This document shows, one piece after another, positions 8,790 through 20,000 of a DNA stretch of 37,382 nt. A program made the translations under genes and the position numbers. How positions within the stretch are numbered: position 1 is the first letter of the stretch; every line of letters starts with the position of its first letter. Location: contig CALCYI010000019.1 in NCBI GenBank assembly GCA_937907605.1, positions 1 to 37,382 of the forward strand, in the 5' to 3' direction. Under the pieces are notes generated by a model. It was not told the origin of the DNA, ran no database searches, and worked only from the letters and a program-made list of their open reading frames with translations. This DNA is from an uncultured Clostridia bacterium. GTDB taxonomy: Bacteria; Bacillota; Clostridia; Oscillospirales; Acutalibacteraceae.

Positions 8790-9341
8790 ATGGCAAATAT
8801 TCATGAAGACGTTGAAAGAATCCTCGTTACCGAGGACGAATTAAGGGAAATAAACCGCCGCCTCGGCGCGCAGATTACCGAGGATTTCAAGGGCAAAAAG
8901 CTTTTTATCGTGGGAATCCTCAAGGGCTCGATTTACTTTATGACCGACCTTACGAGGAATATCGACCTCCCGCTTGAGATTGACTTCCTCGGCGTGTCAA
9001 GCTACGGCTCAAGCACGCGCTCGTCAGGTCAGGTAAGAATACTCAAGGACCTCGATAAGTCCATTGAGGGCTACGACGTGCTTTTAATCGAGGATATTCT
9101 CGATACGGGCAGAACGCTCTCGTACGTAAGCGAAATGCTTATGAACAGAAAAGCTAACTCGATTTCAATTTGCACCCTGCTCGATAAGCCCGAGCGCCGC
9201 GCGCCCGACGTTAATATAGTCCCGAAGTACGTGGGCTGCGACGTGCCCAACGAGTTCGTAGTCGGCTACGGGCTTGACTATGACCAGAAGTACCGCAATC
9301 TTCCCTATATCGGCGTATTAAAGAGAGCGATTTATGAGTAA
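8790..9341 (+). CDS. hpt: Hypoxanthine-guanine phosphoribosyltransferase
   Basis: Hpt converts hypoxanthine or guanine plus PRPP to IMP or GMP. The 183-aa product has the family layout: an N-terminal LVTEDEL block, LFIVGILKGSIYFMTDL, a flexible-loop region SSYGSSTRSSGQVRILKDL, the PRPP loop VLLIEDILDTGRTL and the C-terminal FVVGYGLDYDQKYRNLPYIG. It follows the nucleoside permeases by 37 bases and its end overlaps the next gene by 8 bases. The spacer contains GGAATTC-like repeats (8757-8774). With xpt it completes base salvage downstream of nucleoside uptake. Confidence 0.95.
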   Translation: MANIHEDVERILVTEDELREINRRLGAQITEDFKGKKLFIVGILKGSIYFMTDLTRNIDLPLEIDFLGVSSYGSSTRSSGQVRILKDLDKSIEGYDVLLIEDILDTGRTLSYVSEMLMNRKANSISICTLLDKPERRAPDVNIVPKYVGCDVPNEFVVGYGLDYDQKYRNLPYIGVLKRAIYE

Positions 9342-10002
9342 ACGCATCCGCTTTCCAAGGGAGCTTAATTACATATTAGCGCTGCTGATTATGCCCTTTG
9401 CCGTATCGATTATGACAAAGGTGAACTTAGGACTTTCGATGATTGCTGCGCCGACCTATATAATCAGCGAGAGGGTGAGCTTTTTAAGCTACGGACAGAC
9501 CGAATACATTGCGCAGGGCATAATGCTTATCATTATGTGCATAGCGGTTAAGAAGTTCAAGCCGATGTATCTGACCTCGTACCTCACCTCCGTTATTTAC
9601 GGCACGGTGCTCGATTTGTTTATCTGGCTTGAGAAAGGCTGGGTTGTTGAGGCGCTCTGGCTAAGGCTCGTGCTCTTTGTCGTCGGTATGGTGCTTACCT
9701 CCGTCGGCGTTGCGCTTTTCATAAACACCTACCTTGCGCCGTGCGCGTGGGACTACTTCGTCCGTACGGTAGTTGAGGAAAAGCAGCTTGATTTGAGGAA
9801 ATTCAAGGTCGGCTACGATTTCTGTTTCCTTATTATCAGCGTTGCGCTTACGCTGCTGCTGTTTCACAGGTTTGTGGGTATAACGTGGGGAACGCTCGTA
9901 ATCGCCGTGTGCAACGGGAACATAATAGCGTTTCTTGACAAGCTTATGAATAAGACCTTTGATTATTACGATGCCTTCCCGAAGCTTGCAAAGCATTTTT
10001 AA
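9334..10002 (+). CDS. YczE/YyaS-like integral membrane protein, function unknown
   Basis: This 222-aa protein has about five hydrophobic segments and resembles the YczE/YitT-type group of small Firmicutes membrane proteins (block AVSIMTKVNLGLSMIAAPTYI near residue 23, and APCAWDYFVRTVVEE near 145). Its ATG lies inside the last codons of hpt, so it is translationally coupled to the purine operon. A role in purine or nucleoside transport is possible from context only; no catalytic motif is visible. A strong terminator follows at 10007. Confidence 0.7.
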   Translation: MSKRIRFPRELNYILALLIMPFAVSIMTKVNLGLSMIAAPTYIISERVSFLSYGQTEYIAQGIMLIIMCIAVKKFKPMYLTSYLTSVIYGTVLDLFIWLEKGWVVEALWLRLVLFVVGMVLTSVGVALFINTYLAPCAWDYFVRTVVEEKQLDLRKFKVGYDFCFLIISVALTLLLFHRFVGITWGTLVIAVCNGNIIAFLDKLMNKTFDYYDAFPKLAKHF

Positions 10003-10006
10003 AATA

Positions 10007-10037
10007 AAAACCCGATCTGCATAGCAGGTCGGGTTTT
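10007..10037. terminator. Bidirectional terminator
   Basis: A 14-bp stem (10007-10020 with 10024-10037, one G-U) closes a 3-base loop, with A-tracts on one side and T-tracts on the other. It ends the purine operon and, read from the other strand, the XRE gene. Confidence 0.85.
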
Positions 10038-10039
10038 GG

Positions 10040-10255
10040 TTATTTATTCTGTTTTGGGTTTTCGGTTAAACCGAGCAGATAATCCGTGCTAACCTTATAA
10101 AGCTTTGATAGCTTAATAAGATGTTCAACAGGGATGGTCTGATAGCCTCGCTCATAGCGGGAGTATATAGTTTGTGCTATTCCGAGATATGAGGCAACAT
10201 CTACTTGCCTCATATCAGAATCCTCTCTTATATCGCGTAGTCTTTGAAAATACAC
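10040..10255 (-). CDS. Small XRE-family HTH repressor
   Basis: This is a 71-aa DNA-binding protein made almost only of a Cro/CI-type helix-turn-helix: MRQVDVASYLGIAQTIYSRYERG is the HTH core, followed by PVEHLIKLSKLYKVSTDYLLGLTE, typical of the family. The chosen start is GTG at 10255 (VYFQRLRDIRED), which matches where such proteins usually begin and has GGTGAT just upstream. An ATG at 10297 is in frame, but it would put the operator 10267-10284 and a -35 box inside the coding region. It is divergent from a 47-aa ORF, with two identical inverted repeats in the shared promoter region, so it probably represses both itself and that ORF. Confidence 0.82.
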   Translation of the reverse strand: MYFQRLRDIREDSDMRQVDVASYLGIAQTIYSRYERGYQTIPVEHLIKLSKLYKVSTDYLLGLTENPKQNK

Positions 10256-10266
10256 ACAATCACCAT

Positions 10267-10284
10267 TAGTACTAATATGTACTA
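10267..10284. promoter_or_regulatory. Operator copy 1 (TAGTAC-N6-GTACTA)
   Basis: A perfect 6-bp inverted repeat with a 6-base spacer lies directly upstream of the -35 box of the rightward promoter and over the ribosome-site region of the XRE gene. It has the same half-sites and spacing as copy 2. Inferred binding site of the XRE protein. Confidence 0.65.
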
Positions 10285-10313
10285 TTGACATTACCACAAA
10301 ACAATGATATAAT
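10285..10313 (+). promoter_or_regulatory. Consensus sigma-A promoter
   Basis: TTGACA (10285-10290), 17 bases, TATAAT (10308-10313): a perfect consensus. It would start transcription near 10320, inside or next to operator 2, and drive the 47-aa ORF. ATAATA within the -10 region also reads as TATTAT on the minus strand, so the leftward promoter may overlap. Confidence 0.82.
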
Positions 10314-10321
10314 ATCGTTCG

Positions 10322-10339
10322 TAGTACATACAGGTACTA
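10322..10339. promoter_or_regulatory. Operator copy 2 (TAGTAC-N6-GTACTA)
   Basis: Half-sites and 6-base spacer are identical to copy 1, with copy-to-copy distance 55 bases. It lies over the predicted transcription start of the rightward promoter, a classic repression position. Confidence 0.65.
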
Positions 10340-10345
10340 AATAGT

Positions 10346-10489
10346 ATGTGTGAAAGATTAAGCCTTATGACTTTGGAGGAGTTCGAAAAATCAAAAATAT
10401 TCTTGGAAGCGCTGGAAATATATCACCAAAGGCATATTGAGGAGCTTTTAAATGAATATGAAAAAGAGGAAAAGAAGGAAAACGACTAA
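10346..10489 (+). CDS. 47-aa acidic helical protein under the XRE-controlled promoter
   Basis: This small ORF encodes a Glu/Lys-rich protein (starts MCERLSLMTLEEFEKSK, ends EKEEKKEND) that would be mostly amphipathic helix; no family was recognised. Support for it being real: a perfect sigma-A promoter upstream, twin operators, and an 11-bp terminator hairpin whose loop contains the stop codon. The ribosome site before ATG 10346 is weak, so translation may be nearly leaderless or may start elsewhere. It could be a small toxin, antitoxin or regulatory peptide; none of these can be shown from the sequence. Confidence 0.55.
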   Translation: MCERLSLMTLEEFEKSKIFLEALEIYHQRHIEELLNEYEKEEKKEND

Positions 10490-10506
10490 GCGTTTTCCTT
10501 CTCTTA
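10474..10506. terminator. Bidirectional terminator between the 47-aa ORF and hypB
   Basis: An 11-bp stem (10474-10484 with 10491-10501) closes a 6-base loop holding the TAA of the small ORF. On the minus strand it is followed by a T-rich run and would end hypB. Confidence 0.75.
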
Positions 10507-10507
10507 T

Positions 10508-11173
10508 TTATGCATTCCATTCGTCAATTTCTTTTTTCAGCCAGTCGCAGAAGGCGTCTACGCCCTCGCCAGTCCTTGCGGAGATGAAGAATATATCAGC
10601 CTTCGGGTTGAGGCGCTTAATCCTCTCTACAACGGCGTCGTCATCAAATTCAAATACCGACTTTGTGTCAATCTTGTTGATGAGCACAACGTCGCTTATC
10701 GTGAACATAAGGGGATACTTAAGCGGCTTGTCGTCGCCCTCGGGCACGGAGAGAATCATAGCGTTTTTGCTTGAGCCCGTGTCGAATTCTGCGGGGCATA
10801 CGAGATTACCTACGTTTTCAAGCACGATGAAGTCAAAATCGTTCGCGTCAATGCTGTCGAGCCCCTGCTTCGTCATACCTGCGTCGAGGTGGCACATTCC
10901 GCCCGTGTGGAGCTGAATCGCCTGAACGCCCGTATCGCTTATCGTCTTTGCGTCAACGTCGGAGTCAATGTCTGCCTCCATAACACCGATTTTATATTCC
11001 TCCTTTAAGCGTGAAAGCACAGCCTTGAGGGTTGTGGTTTTGCCGCTTCCGGGGGAGCTCATAAGGTTTAAGAGGAAGGTTTTGTTTTCCTTAAGCTCCT
11101 CGCGGAGCTTGTCCGCTTCTCTGTCATTGTTTTCGAATACCGATTTTTTTATTTCTATAACCTTGAAATCCAT
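10508..11173 (-). CDS. hypB: Hydrogenase/urease nickel incorporation GTPase HypB
   Basis: HypB is the GTPase that delivers nickel during maturation of [NiFe]-hydrogenase. The 221-aa chain has the P-loop SSPGSGKTTTL at about residues 39-49, the switch block MEADIDSD near 70, the metal-site Cys-His in GGMCHLDAGMT, a second Cys in NLVCPAEFDTG, and NKID for guanine recognition. There is no N-terminal His-rich nickel store. No hydrogenase or other hyp gene is nearby, so it acts on an enzyme encoded elsewhere in that genome. Its promoter lies upstream, partly inside the end of the next gene. Confidence 0.93.
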   Translation of the reverse strand: MDFKVIEIKKSVFENNDREADKLREELKENKTFLLNLMSSPGSGKTTTLKAVLSRLKEEYKIGVMEADIDSDVDAKTISDTGVQAIQLHTGGMCHLDAGMTKQGLDSIDANDFDFIVLENVGNLVCPAEFDTGSSKNAMILSVPEGDDKPLKYPLMFTISDVVLINKIDTKSVFEFDDDAVVERIKRLNPKADIFFISARTGEGVDAFCDWLKKEIDEWNA

Positions 11174-11204
11174 TTCTTTACCGCCTTTGCTATTTATCCC
11201 GTAT

Positions 11205-11233
11205 ATTTTATTATATTACGCGACTTATGTCAA
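11205..11233 (-). promoter_or_regulatory. Sigma-A promoter of hypB
   Basis: On the minus strand TTGACA (11233-11228), 17 bases and TAAAAT (11210-11205) precede hypB by about 30 bases. The -35 box overlaps the last codons of the hemolysin-III-like gene. Confidence 0.72.
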
Positions 11234-11947
11234 GTGCGTGGGAATAAAGCTCAGGTAAACGGGAGCATAGGCTTCAAGAATACAGAATTTAAATATTCCG
11301 ACGAACTGGAGCGTGCTGCCGAGCAGAATGAAAAGGTGGAATATCATATGGAAATAACGCTTGTGAACGCCCTTGGCGTAAAAGATAATGCCTACCGTGT
11401 ACGCAACGCCGCCAAAGAGTATCCAGAGCACCATTTCAATACCGTAATACTGATAAAGCGGATACAGCATTAAAAGCGCCGCCCAGCCGATAGTGAAGTA
11501 ACCCGTCATGGATACCCTTGCATAGCGCTTGTGGTCAATCGCGGTAAAGGGCACGCAGATTGCGGTACCTATAAGCACGAGCGAGGATACTATTATAAAT
11601 ATAACTATATTCTGTCTGCGTATTCCCGTTAGAAGTATCGGTACGTATGAGCCGAGTATCATAGCAAAAATTGAACAGTGGTCGAGCACCTGAAACACCT
11701 TTTTAGGCTTTTCGGGAATAAGTCCGTGGTAAATGCTCGAAATAGTATAAAGGTATATCATAAGAACTCCGTATACTATTCCGCCCGCAAGCCCCCAGTA
11801 ATTATGATTAATTGCGGAAAAGACTATACAAAGCACGAGTGCGACTATACCGAAGGCTCCGCCGACTATATGAGTCGTCATATTTGCTATTTCCTCGCCC
11901 CTTGTATAGTCGGGAAGCTGCCTGTCGTCAAGCTTTGTTCTTGACAA
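11225..11947 (-). CDS. Hemolysin III / PAQR-like membrane protein (YqfA group)
   Basis: This integral membrane protein of about 240 aa with seven hydrophobic segments belongs to the hemolysin III/YqfA/PAQR superfamily. It shows the family metal-site residues: Ser and His in SSIYHG, Asp-His in LDHCSIFAMILGSY and two His in HMIFHLFILLGS. Family members are proposed zinc-dependent hydrolases, but the bacterial role is unclear. The start chosen is TTG at 11947 (LSRTKLDDRQL), 8-9 bases after AAGGGG; an upstream in-frame GTG at 11956 lies too close to that site, and longer starts add an unlikely tail. The ANMTTHIVGGAFG block begins about 20 residues in, as usual. Confidence 0.85.
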   Translation of the reverse strand: MSRTKLDDRQLPDYTRGEEIANMTTHIVGGAFGIVALVLCIVFSAINHNYWGLAGGIVYGVLMIYLYTISSIYHGLIPEKPKKVFQVLDHCSIFAMILGSYVPILLTGIRRQNIVIFIIVSSLVLIGTAICVPFTAIDHKRYARVSMTGYFTIGWAALLMLYPLYQYYGIEMVLWILFGGVAYTVGIIFYAKGVHKRYFHMIFHLFILLGSTLQFVGIFKFCILEAYAPVYLSFIPTHLT

Positions 11948-12096
11948 AATAATCACCCCTTGATATTTTCTGAATTTGATTATATAATTATACATAATCG
12001 GCTTCAACCTACTAAGCAAAAAGCGGCTCTACCAAGCCGCAAAATGATTCTACTCACAGTAGGAATGGCTTAATTTCGCCGTTTTTGAGGTGTAAA

Positions 12097-12681
12097 ATGA
12101 CTGATACAGAGTTTAAAAGCAGGGTGGCAAAAAGGCTTGCATATTACAGAAAAAAAGAGGGAATAACCCAGGGCGAGCTTGCGCAGATACTGAATTATTC
12201 CGATAAATCCGTTTCAAAATGGGAACGCGGCGAGGGGATCCCCGACGCGTACGTGCTCTGGGAAATCGCGGAGCATTTCGGCGTAACGCTCAACGACTTA
12301 ATCTCAAACGAAGAGCCTCGGAAGGCTGACAGGGCAAGGGAGCACAGACGGTTTATACCCGTGCTTTCGGTCGGGCTTGCGTGGCTGTGCGCGTCGGTTG
12401 TGTTCTTCGTACTGAGGCTTGCGCTTCCCTATTTCGACAGGGCGTGGCTTGCTTTCATTTACGCCGTGCCAGTTTCCTTTATTATAGCAACTGTGTTCAG
12501 CACGATGTGGTACGACCTGCTCGCACGGTGCGTGAGCGTCAGCGGAATAATCTGGGGTGTGTTCGTGTCCGTGCTGCTTACCTTCCCGATTTTAAAGGTG
12601 ATACCGCTGATAGTAATATGCGCGGTATTCCAGGTAATAGTAATAATGTGGTTTTTAATGAGATACAGAGTTAACAGATAA
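12097..12681 (+). CDS. XRE-family regulator with four membrane segments
   Basis: Residues 1-65 form an HTH_3 domain (EGITQGELAQILNYSDKSVS, then KWERGEGIPD). After a short basic linker come four hydrophobic segments at roughly residues 83-105, 110-133, 142-161 and 166-188. This places a DNA-binding domain on a membrane anchor, a design common in clostridia for sensing envelope or unknown signals. ATG 12097 has GAGG 6 bases upstream and is preferred over a TTG at 12085. It stands alone between divergent and convergent neighbours; targets are unknown. Confidence 0.82.
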   Translation: MTDTEFKSRVAKRLAYYRKKEGITQGELAQILNYSDKSVSKWERGEGIPDAYVLWEIAEHFGVTLNDLISNEEPRKADRAREHRRFIPVLSVGLAWLCASVVFFVLRLALPYFDRAWLAFIYAVPVSFIIATVFSTMWYDLLARCVSVSGIIWGVFVSVLLTFPILKVIPLIVICAVFQVIVIMWFLMRYRVNR

Positions 12682-12686
12682 AATTA

Positions 12687-12710
12687 AGCGGAGCCGTCGG
12701 CTCCGCTTTT
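12687..12710. terminator. Bidirectional terminator between the XRE regulator and secA
   Basis: A 9-bp GC-rich stem AGCGGAGCC/GGCTCCGCT with a 3-base loop is followed by TTTT on the plus strand and lies between two convergent genes. Confidence 0.88.
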
Positions 12711-12725
12711 AATATTGTTATTAAA

Positions 12726-15494
<2,769 letters not shown>

Positions 15495-15536
15495 TTATTT
15501 ACACCTCATTGGTTTTTTTACTTTTTTAACTTTGTT

Positions 15537-15565
15537 ATATTAGCATAACGAGTATGCTTTGTCAA
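15537..15565 (-). promoter_or_regulatory. Sigma-A promoter of secA
   Basis: On the minus strand TTGACA (15565-15560), 17 bases and TAATAT (15542-15537), with TGC just before the -10 box (extended -10). It is placed about 40 bases before the secA start. Confidence 0.8.
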
Positions 15566-15575
15566 TTTAAATTAA

Positions 15576-16208
15576 TTATTCTTTAGTTGTGCTTTCCGTG
15601 CTACCGGTCTGAAACGCGTTCGTTATCGCGTTTACCGCTCCGCCCGATACGGCGTCCTCGGCAGCTTCGTTGAAGTAAAGCACTAAGTTTTTCTTACCCT
15701 CTTTAACCGTTAAGGTTATCTCCGTGGGATTGTCGGGAATGGTTGCCCTGCTAATCTGAGCTGTAAGAGTTTTAACCGAAATATCAAGGAATTCTTCATC
15801 GCCGAAGAGCTTGAGCATTTCAACTGTGCTGCCCTTGCTCTTAGCTTTGAGCAGGCGGGAATACCGCTCGCCCACGAGGGCTAAGTCCTTGTTCTTTACC
15901 TCTACCGTTACGGTCTTATTCTCCTCGTCAACCGATTTAACGGTCATCTCGAGGTTTTCGAACATCAGCCTGCCGATTTCGGCAACCTGCTCGTTCTTTT
16001 CTGCAAACTGGAATATATATTTAAGCGTTTTGCTGTCAACGTATTTCTGAAGCGTGTCGCGGTCAAATTCACGCAGCGCCTTCTCAACTATTGAGACCGC
16101 CTTCGTGACATTGTCCTCGGTAATGCGTATATTAGCGCATCCGCCGAGCGAGAACGCAAGCGACATACAGAGCACGAGACATACGCCCAGTCTTATGGTT
16201 TTTCTCAT
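15576..16208 (-). CDS. Lipoprotein of unknown function
   Basis: This is a 210-aa exported lipoprotein. It has a basic N terminus, a hydrophobic core at 6-20 and lipobox LGGC with Cys24. The mature part is helical at first (ITEDNVTKAVSIVEKALREF), then has repeated beta-type stretches such as MTVKSVDEENKTVTVEVKNK and EITLTVKEGKKNLVLYF, and it ends in a Ser/Thr tail. It resembles the DUF4878/DUF5105-like small lipoprotein folds, but no family is certain. The start at 16208 has AAGGA five bases upstream and is preferred over an upstream start. It lies upstream of secA on the same strand but is probably a separate unit, since secA has its own promoter. Confidence 0.82.
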   Translation of the reverse strand: MRKTIRLGVCLVLCMSLAFSLGGCANIRITEDNVTKAVSIVEKALREFDRDTLQKYVDSKTLKYIFQFAEKNEQVAEIGRLMFENLEMTVKSVDEENKTVTVEVKNKDLALVGERYSRLLKAKSKGSTVEMLKLFGDEEFLDISVKTLTAQISRATIPDNPTEITLTVKEGKKNLVLYFNEAAEDAVSGGAVNAITNAFQTGSTESTTKE

Positions 16209-16320
16209 ATTATTCCTTTCGGCGTACAATCATAGTAGTAAAAAGCGATAGTACGCTATCTTAGTAATTATATAATTTATTTAAAATTTTTGCAATAGTA
16301 ATATTAAATTTATTTAAAAT

Positions 16321-16349
16321 TTGCTTTTTTTATTTATATATGGTATAAT
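16321..16349 (+). promoter_or_regulatory. Extended -10 promoter for the sugar transferase
   Basis: TTGCTT (16321-16326), 17 bases, TGG then TATAAT (16344-16349), about 55 bases before the start codon. Confidence 0.75.
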
Positions 16350-16404
16350 GCTTTAGATTAAAACGCATTATATTGTAATTTTTGAATATAACGAAGGTTA
16401 ACAT

Positions 16405-17022
16405 ATGAAAGATTTTCTAAGAAAATACTTCGGCGCTACGAAGTGGAAACGCCTTTTCGATTTGGTGGTTTCTCTGATTGCGCTGATACTGCTTTCCCCG
16501 CTCTTTCTTATAATCTGTCTGGTGCTGCTTTTCACGCCCGACAGCAAGGTGTTTTTCAGCCACGAAAGAAGGGGGAGAAAGGGCAGACCGTTTAAGATTT
16601 ATAAGTTCCAGACTATGAAAAACAGCGCGCCGAACGTCGCTACGAGCGAGCTTGAGCACCCCGAGCAGTATATTACCGCGCCCGGTAGGATACTCAGGAA
16701 AACGAGCCTTGACGAGCTCCCGCAGCTCTGGAATATCTTTAAGGGCGATATGAGTTTCGTAGGACCTCGCCCACTTATTTCAAGCGAGATAAGGGCGCAC
16801 AGGCTGAGGCTTGAATACGGAGTTTACCGCTTCAGACCGGGGCTTACGGGCTGGGCGCAGGTTAACGGACGCGACGATATTTCCCTTATGAAAAAAATGA
16901 AGCTCGACAAGGAATATTGCGACAACTTCAGCATATGGCTTGATATAAAGATACTTCTGCGCTCGGTGGGAGTATGTATCAGGCAGGAGGGCTTCCACGA
17001 GGGAGTATTACACAGACGTTAG
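16405..17022 (+). CDS. Polyprenyl-phosphate sugar-1-phosphate transferase (PglC-like)
   Basis: This is an initiating glycosyltransferase: it moves a sugar-1-phosphate from UDP-sugar to undecaprenyl phosphate at the inner leaflet, the first step of exopolysaccharide or glycan assembly. The 205-aa single-domain form has a reentrant membrane helix at about residues 18-43, with Ser31-Pro32 at its break, KFQTM at 68-72, the catalytic Asp103-Glu104 dyad in SLDELPQLWN, and VGPRP at 119-123. PGLTGWAQVNGRD follows. No other glycan genes are next to it; lacZ follows after a short repeat-like spacer, so it may be an orphan. The sugar specificity is unknown. Confidence 0.92.
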   Translation: MKDFLRKYFGATKWKRLFDLVVSLIALILLSPLFLIICLVLLFTPDSKVFFSHERRGRKGRPFKIYKFQTMKNSAPNVATSELEHPEQYITAPGRILRKTSLDELPQLWNIFKGDMSFVGPRPLISSEIRAHRLRLEYGVYRFRPGLTGWAQVNGRDDISLMKKMKLDKEYCDNFSIWLDIKILLRSVGVCIRQEGFHEGVLHRR

Positions 17023-17050
17023 GTTTTAGGTTTAAGCTTTAAGGTTTAAG
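17022..17050 (+). repeat. TTTTAGG/TTTAAGG direct repeats in spacer
   Basis: The spacer before lacZ holds GGTTTTAGG, GGTTTAAG and AAGGTTTAAGG in tandem, ending in the AAGGAG ribosome site of lacZ. It resembles the spacer at 3713-3740. Confidence 0.5.
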
Positions 17051-17059
17051 GAGAATACT

Positions 17060-20000
17060 ATGGAAAGAAATTTTATCGACGGTTACACGGAATGGCAGTC
17101 AAACCCCGAAATTGTTGAGGTGGGCAAGCTTCCGCAGCACGCGACCTTTATGCCCTACGGAAGCTATGACGAGGCTGTAAAAGCGGACAGATACGCTTCG
17201 TCAAACTGCAAGCTCCTCAACGGCAAATGGCGCTTTAAGCTCTATAAAAACTACGCTTACCGCCCGAGCGATTTCGCGCAGCCGCTCTACGACGCGCACA
17301 ACTGGGACAGTGTGATAATTCCGTGCTCATGGCAGATGCAGGGTTACGACCAGAATATGTACTGCAACGTGCGTTATCCCTGGGAGGGACACGAGGATAT
17401 CTGCCCTCCGAACGCGCCTACCAAGCATAACCCCGTGGGCTGCTATTTAAAGCGCTTCCACGTTAATTCAAGCCTGCTTGAAAAGAGAGTCGTACTCTGC
17501 TTTGAGGGAGTGGAATCCGCCTTTTATCTCTATGTAAACGGCGAGAGAATAGGCTACAGCGAATCCTCGTTTAACCGCGCGGAATTCGACATTACGCGTT
17601 ATCTCGTTGAGGGCTCTAACGTTATAGGCGTTGAGGTTTACCGCTGGTGTACGGCGTCCTGGCTTGAGTGTCAGGATATGTGGAGGCTTTCGGGTATTTT
17701 CCGCGACGTATATATCTACACCACCGAAAAGGAATACATAAGGGATTTTGAAATTCACGCCGAGCCCGACGAAATGCTCCACGACGGCTACCTTGACGTA
17801 ACGGTAAAGACCAACGGCGCTTACGAGGGGCTGAGCGTTGATATGAACGTGCTCGATTCCGAGGGCAACGTGGTTGCGCTCGATTCGCAGTACGCGAGCG
17901 AGGAGCATATCACGAAGCTCCGCGCGATAGTTACGAACGTTAAGCCGTGGAGCGCCGAGAAGCCGAACCTCTACACCGTAGTATTAACTCTTAAGAATAA
18001 CGGAGCTCCGATTGAATATATATCTCATAAGGCGGGCTTCAGAAGGGTTGAAATTCGCGACGGAATAATCCGTATAAACGGCAAGAGAGTAGTTTTCAAG
18101 GGCACTAACCGCCACGAATTTGACTGCCGCACGGGACATTACGTATCCGAGGAAACCATGCGCAGCGATATTGAGCTAATGAAGCGCAGTAATATCAATG
18201 CAGTCAGGACCTCTCACTATCCGAACGCGCCGCGCTGGTACGAGCTCTGCGACGAATACGGACTCTACGTAATCGACGAAAACAATATGGAAACCCACGG
18301 TACCTACTGGTCGAATATTATCGGCTGTCCTCAGCTTCCGGGCTCCCGTCCTGAATGGGAAAAAGCGTGTATGTACCGTATCAAAGCCCTTTACAACAGG
18401 GATAAGAACTATGCCTGCGTGGTTTGCTGGTCGATGGGTAACGAGAGCCACGGCGGCGAAAACGTAAAGAAAATGTATAATTGGCTCAAGGAGCACGACA
18501 AGTCCCGCTTCGTTCATTTTGAGCTTGACGGCGACCCGAACGAAAGGGAGCTTTCCGACGTTATGTCTAAGATGTATGCAAAGCCGTGGGACCTTGAGGA
18601 ATACGCGGTAACGGGAAGGGACGCAAGGCCGTTCATTCTCTGCGAATACACTCACGCAATGGGTAATTCCTGCGGTTCTACCGACGAGTACACGGCGCTC
18701 TGGGATAAGTACCCGTGCTTACAGGGCGGCTTCGTATGGGACTGGGTTGACCAGAGCATTTTAACAACCGACGAAAACGGCACGGAATATCTCGCCTACG
18801 GCGGCGATTTCGGCGAGGAGCCGCACGACGGTCACTTCTGCGGCAACGGACTTCTCTTCGGCGACAGAACGATAACCCCGAAGCTTGCCGAAATCAAGAA
18901 GCTCTATCAGAACGTTGATTTCAGAGCGATTGACGCTGAAAGAGGAATTATTGAGGTTAAAAATAAGTTCCTCTTTACTAACCTTAATAAATACGAGCTC
19001 TATTGGGCGCAGTGCTCCGACAAGGGCATTTTCCGCGACGGCGTGACCGTAATCGACGTTGAGCCGGGCGAAAAGAAAACGGTTGACCTTGAGCTCGGTA
19101 AAATCTCAAGCACGGAATGTTACCTCAACCTTGAGCTTCGCGAAAAGGCAGACAACGCGTACTGCAAGGAGGGACATATCGTAGCCGAGGAGCAGTTCGT
19201 TATCAACGAGTTTGAAAACACCTTTGACGAGCTCAGCGAGGAGGATATGCTCCTTGTATCCGACACCTACGGCGAAATCCACGTTATTTCCGAGAATATC
19301 AACATCCGCTTTGAGAGAAGGGAGAGGAATCAGCTCTGCTCAATCAAGCTTGACGGAGAGGAGCTGCTACAGGCGCCTATGCGCCTAAACTTCTGGAGAG
19401 CGCTTACCGACAACGACCGCGGCAACAGAGCGGGCTCACGCCTCGGCTGCTGGAGGGACGCGGGCGACACCCCGGGTATCTACAATAACACTATGTGGAA
19501 TATAGAGAATTACCAGATTCTCGACGAGGGTAAAAAGGTAGTAATCACGAGCGGCGCAAAGGTTATGACTCAGCCCGAATCCAAGGCGATTGTGATTTAC
19601 ACAATAACCTCAAAGGGTATGGAAATTGATATGCAGTTTATGCCCGATCCCTCGCTTCCCGAAATTCCCGAGGTCAGCGTGCTCTTTGAGCTTCCGAAGG
19701 ATTTTGAAAATATCGTATATCTCGGAAAAGGTCCTGACGAGAACTATATAGACCGCGCTAACGCCGCTAAAATCGGACTTTATAATACTACGGTAAGCGA
19801 TATGTGGGTTGATTACCTCAAGCCCCAGGAATGCGGCAACAGAACGGGCGTAAGATACGCTACCATTATCGGCGAGAAAAAGGCGTTTTCTCTCGTTGCG
19901 CAGCCCGTTATGGAGCTCAACGCGTGTCACTGGCTTCCAAAGGAAATTGAGAATACCTGGCACGAAAAGGACTTACCCGAGATTAACAAGACGGTAATCC

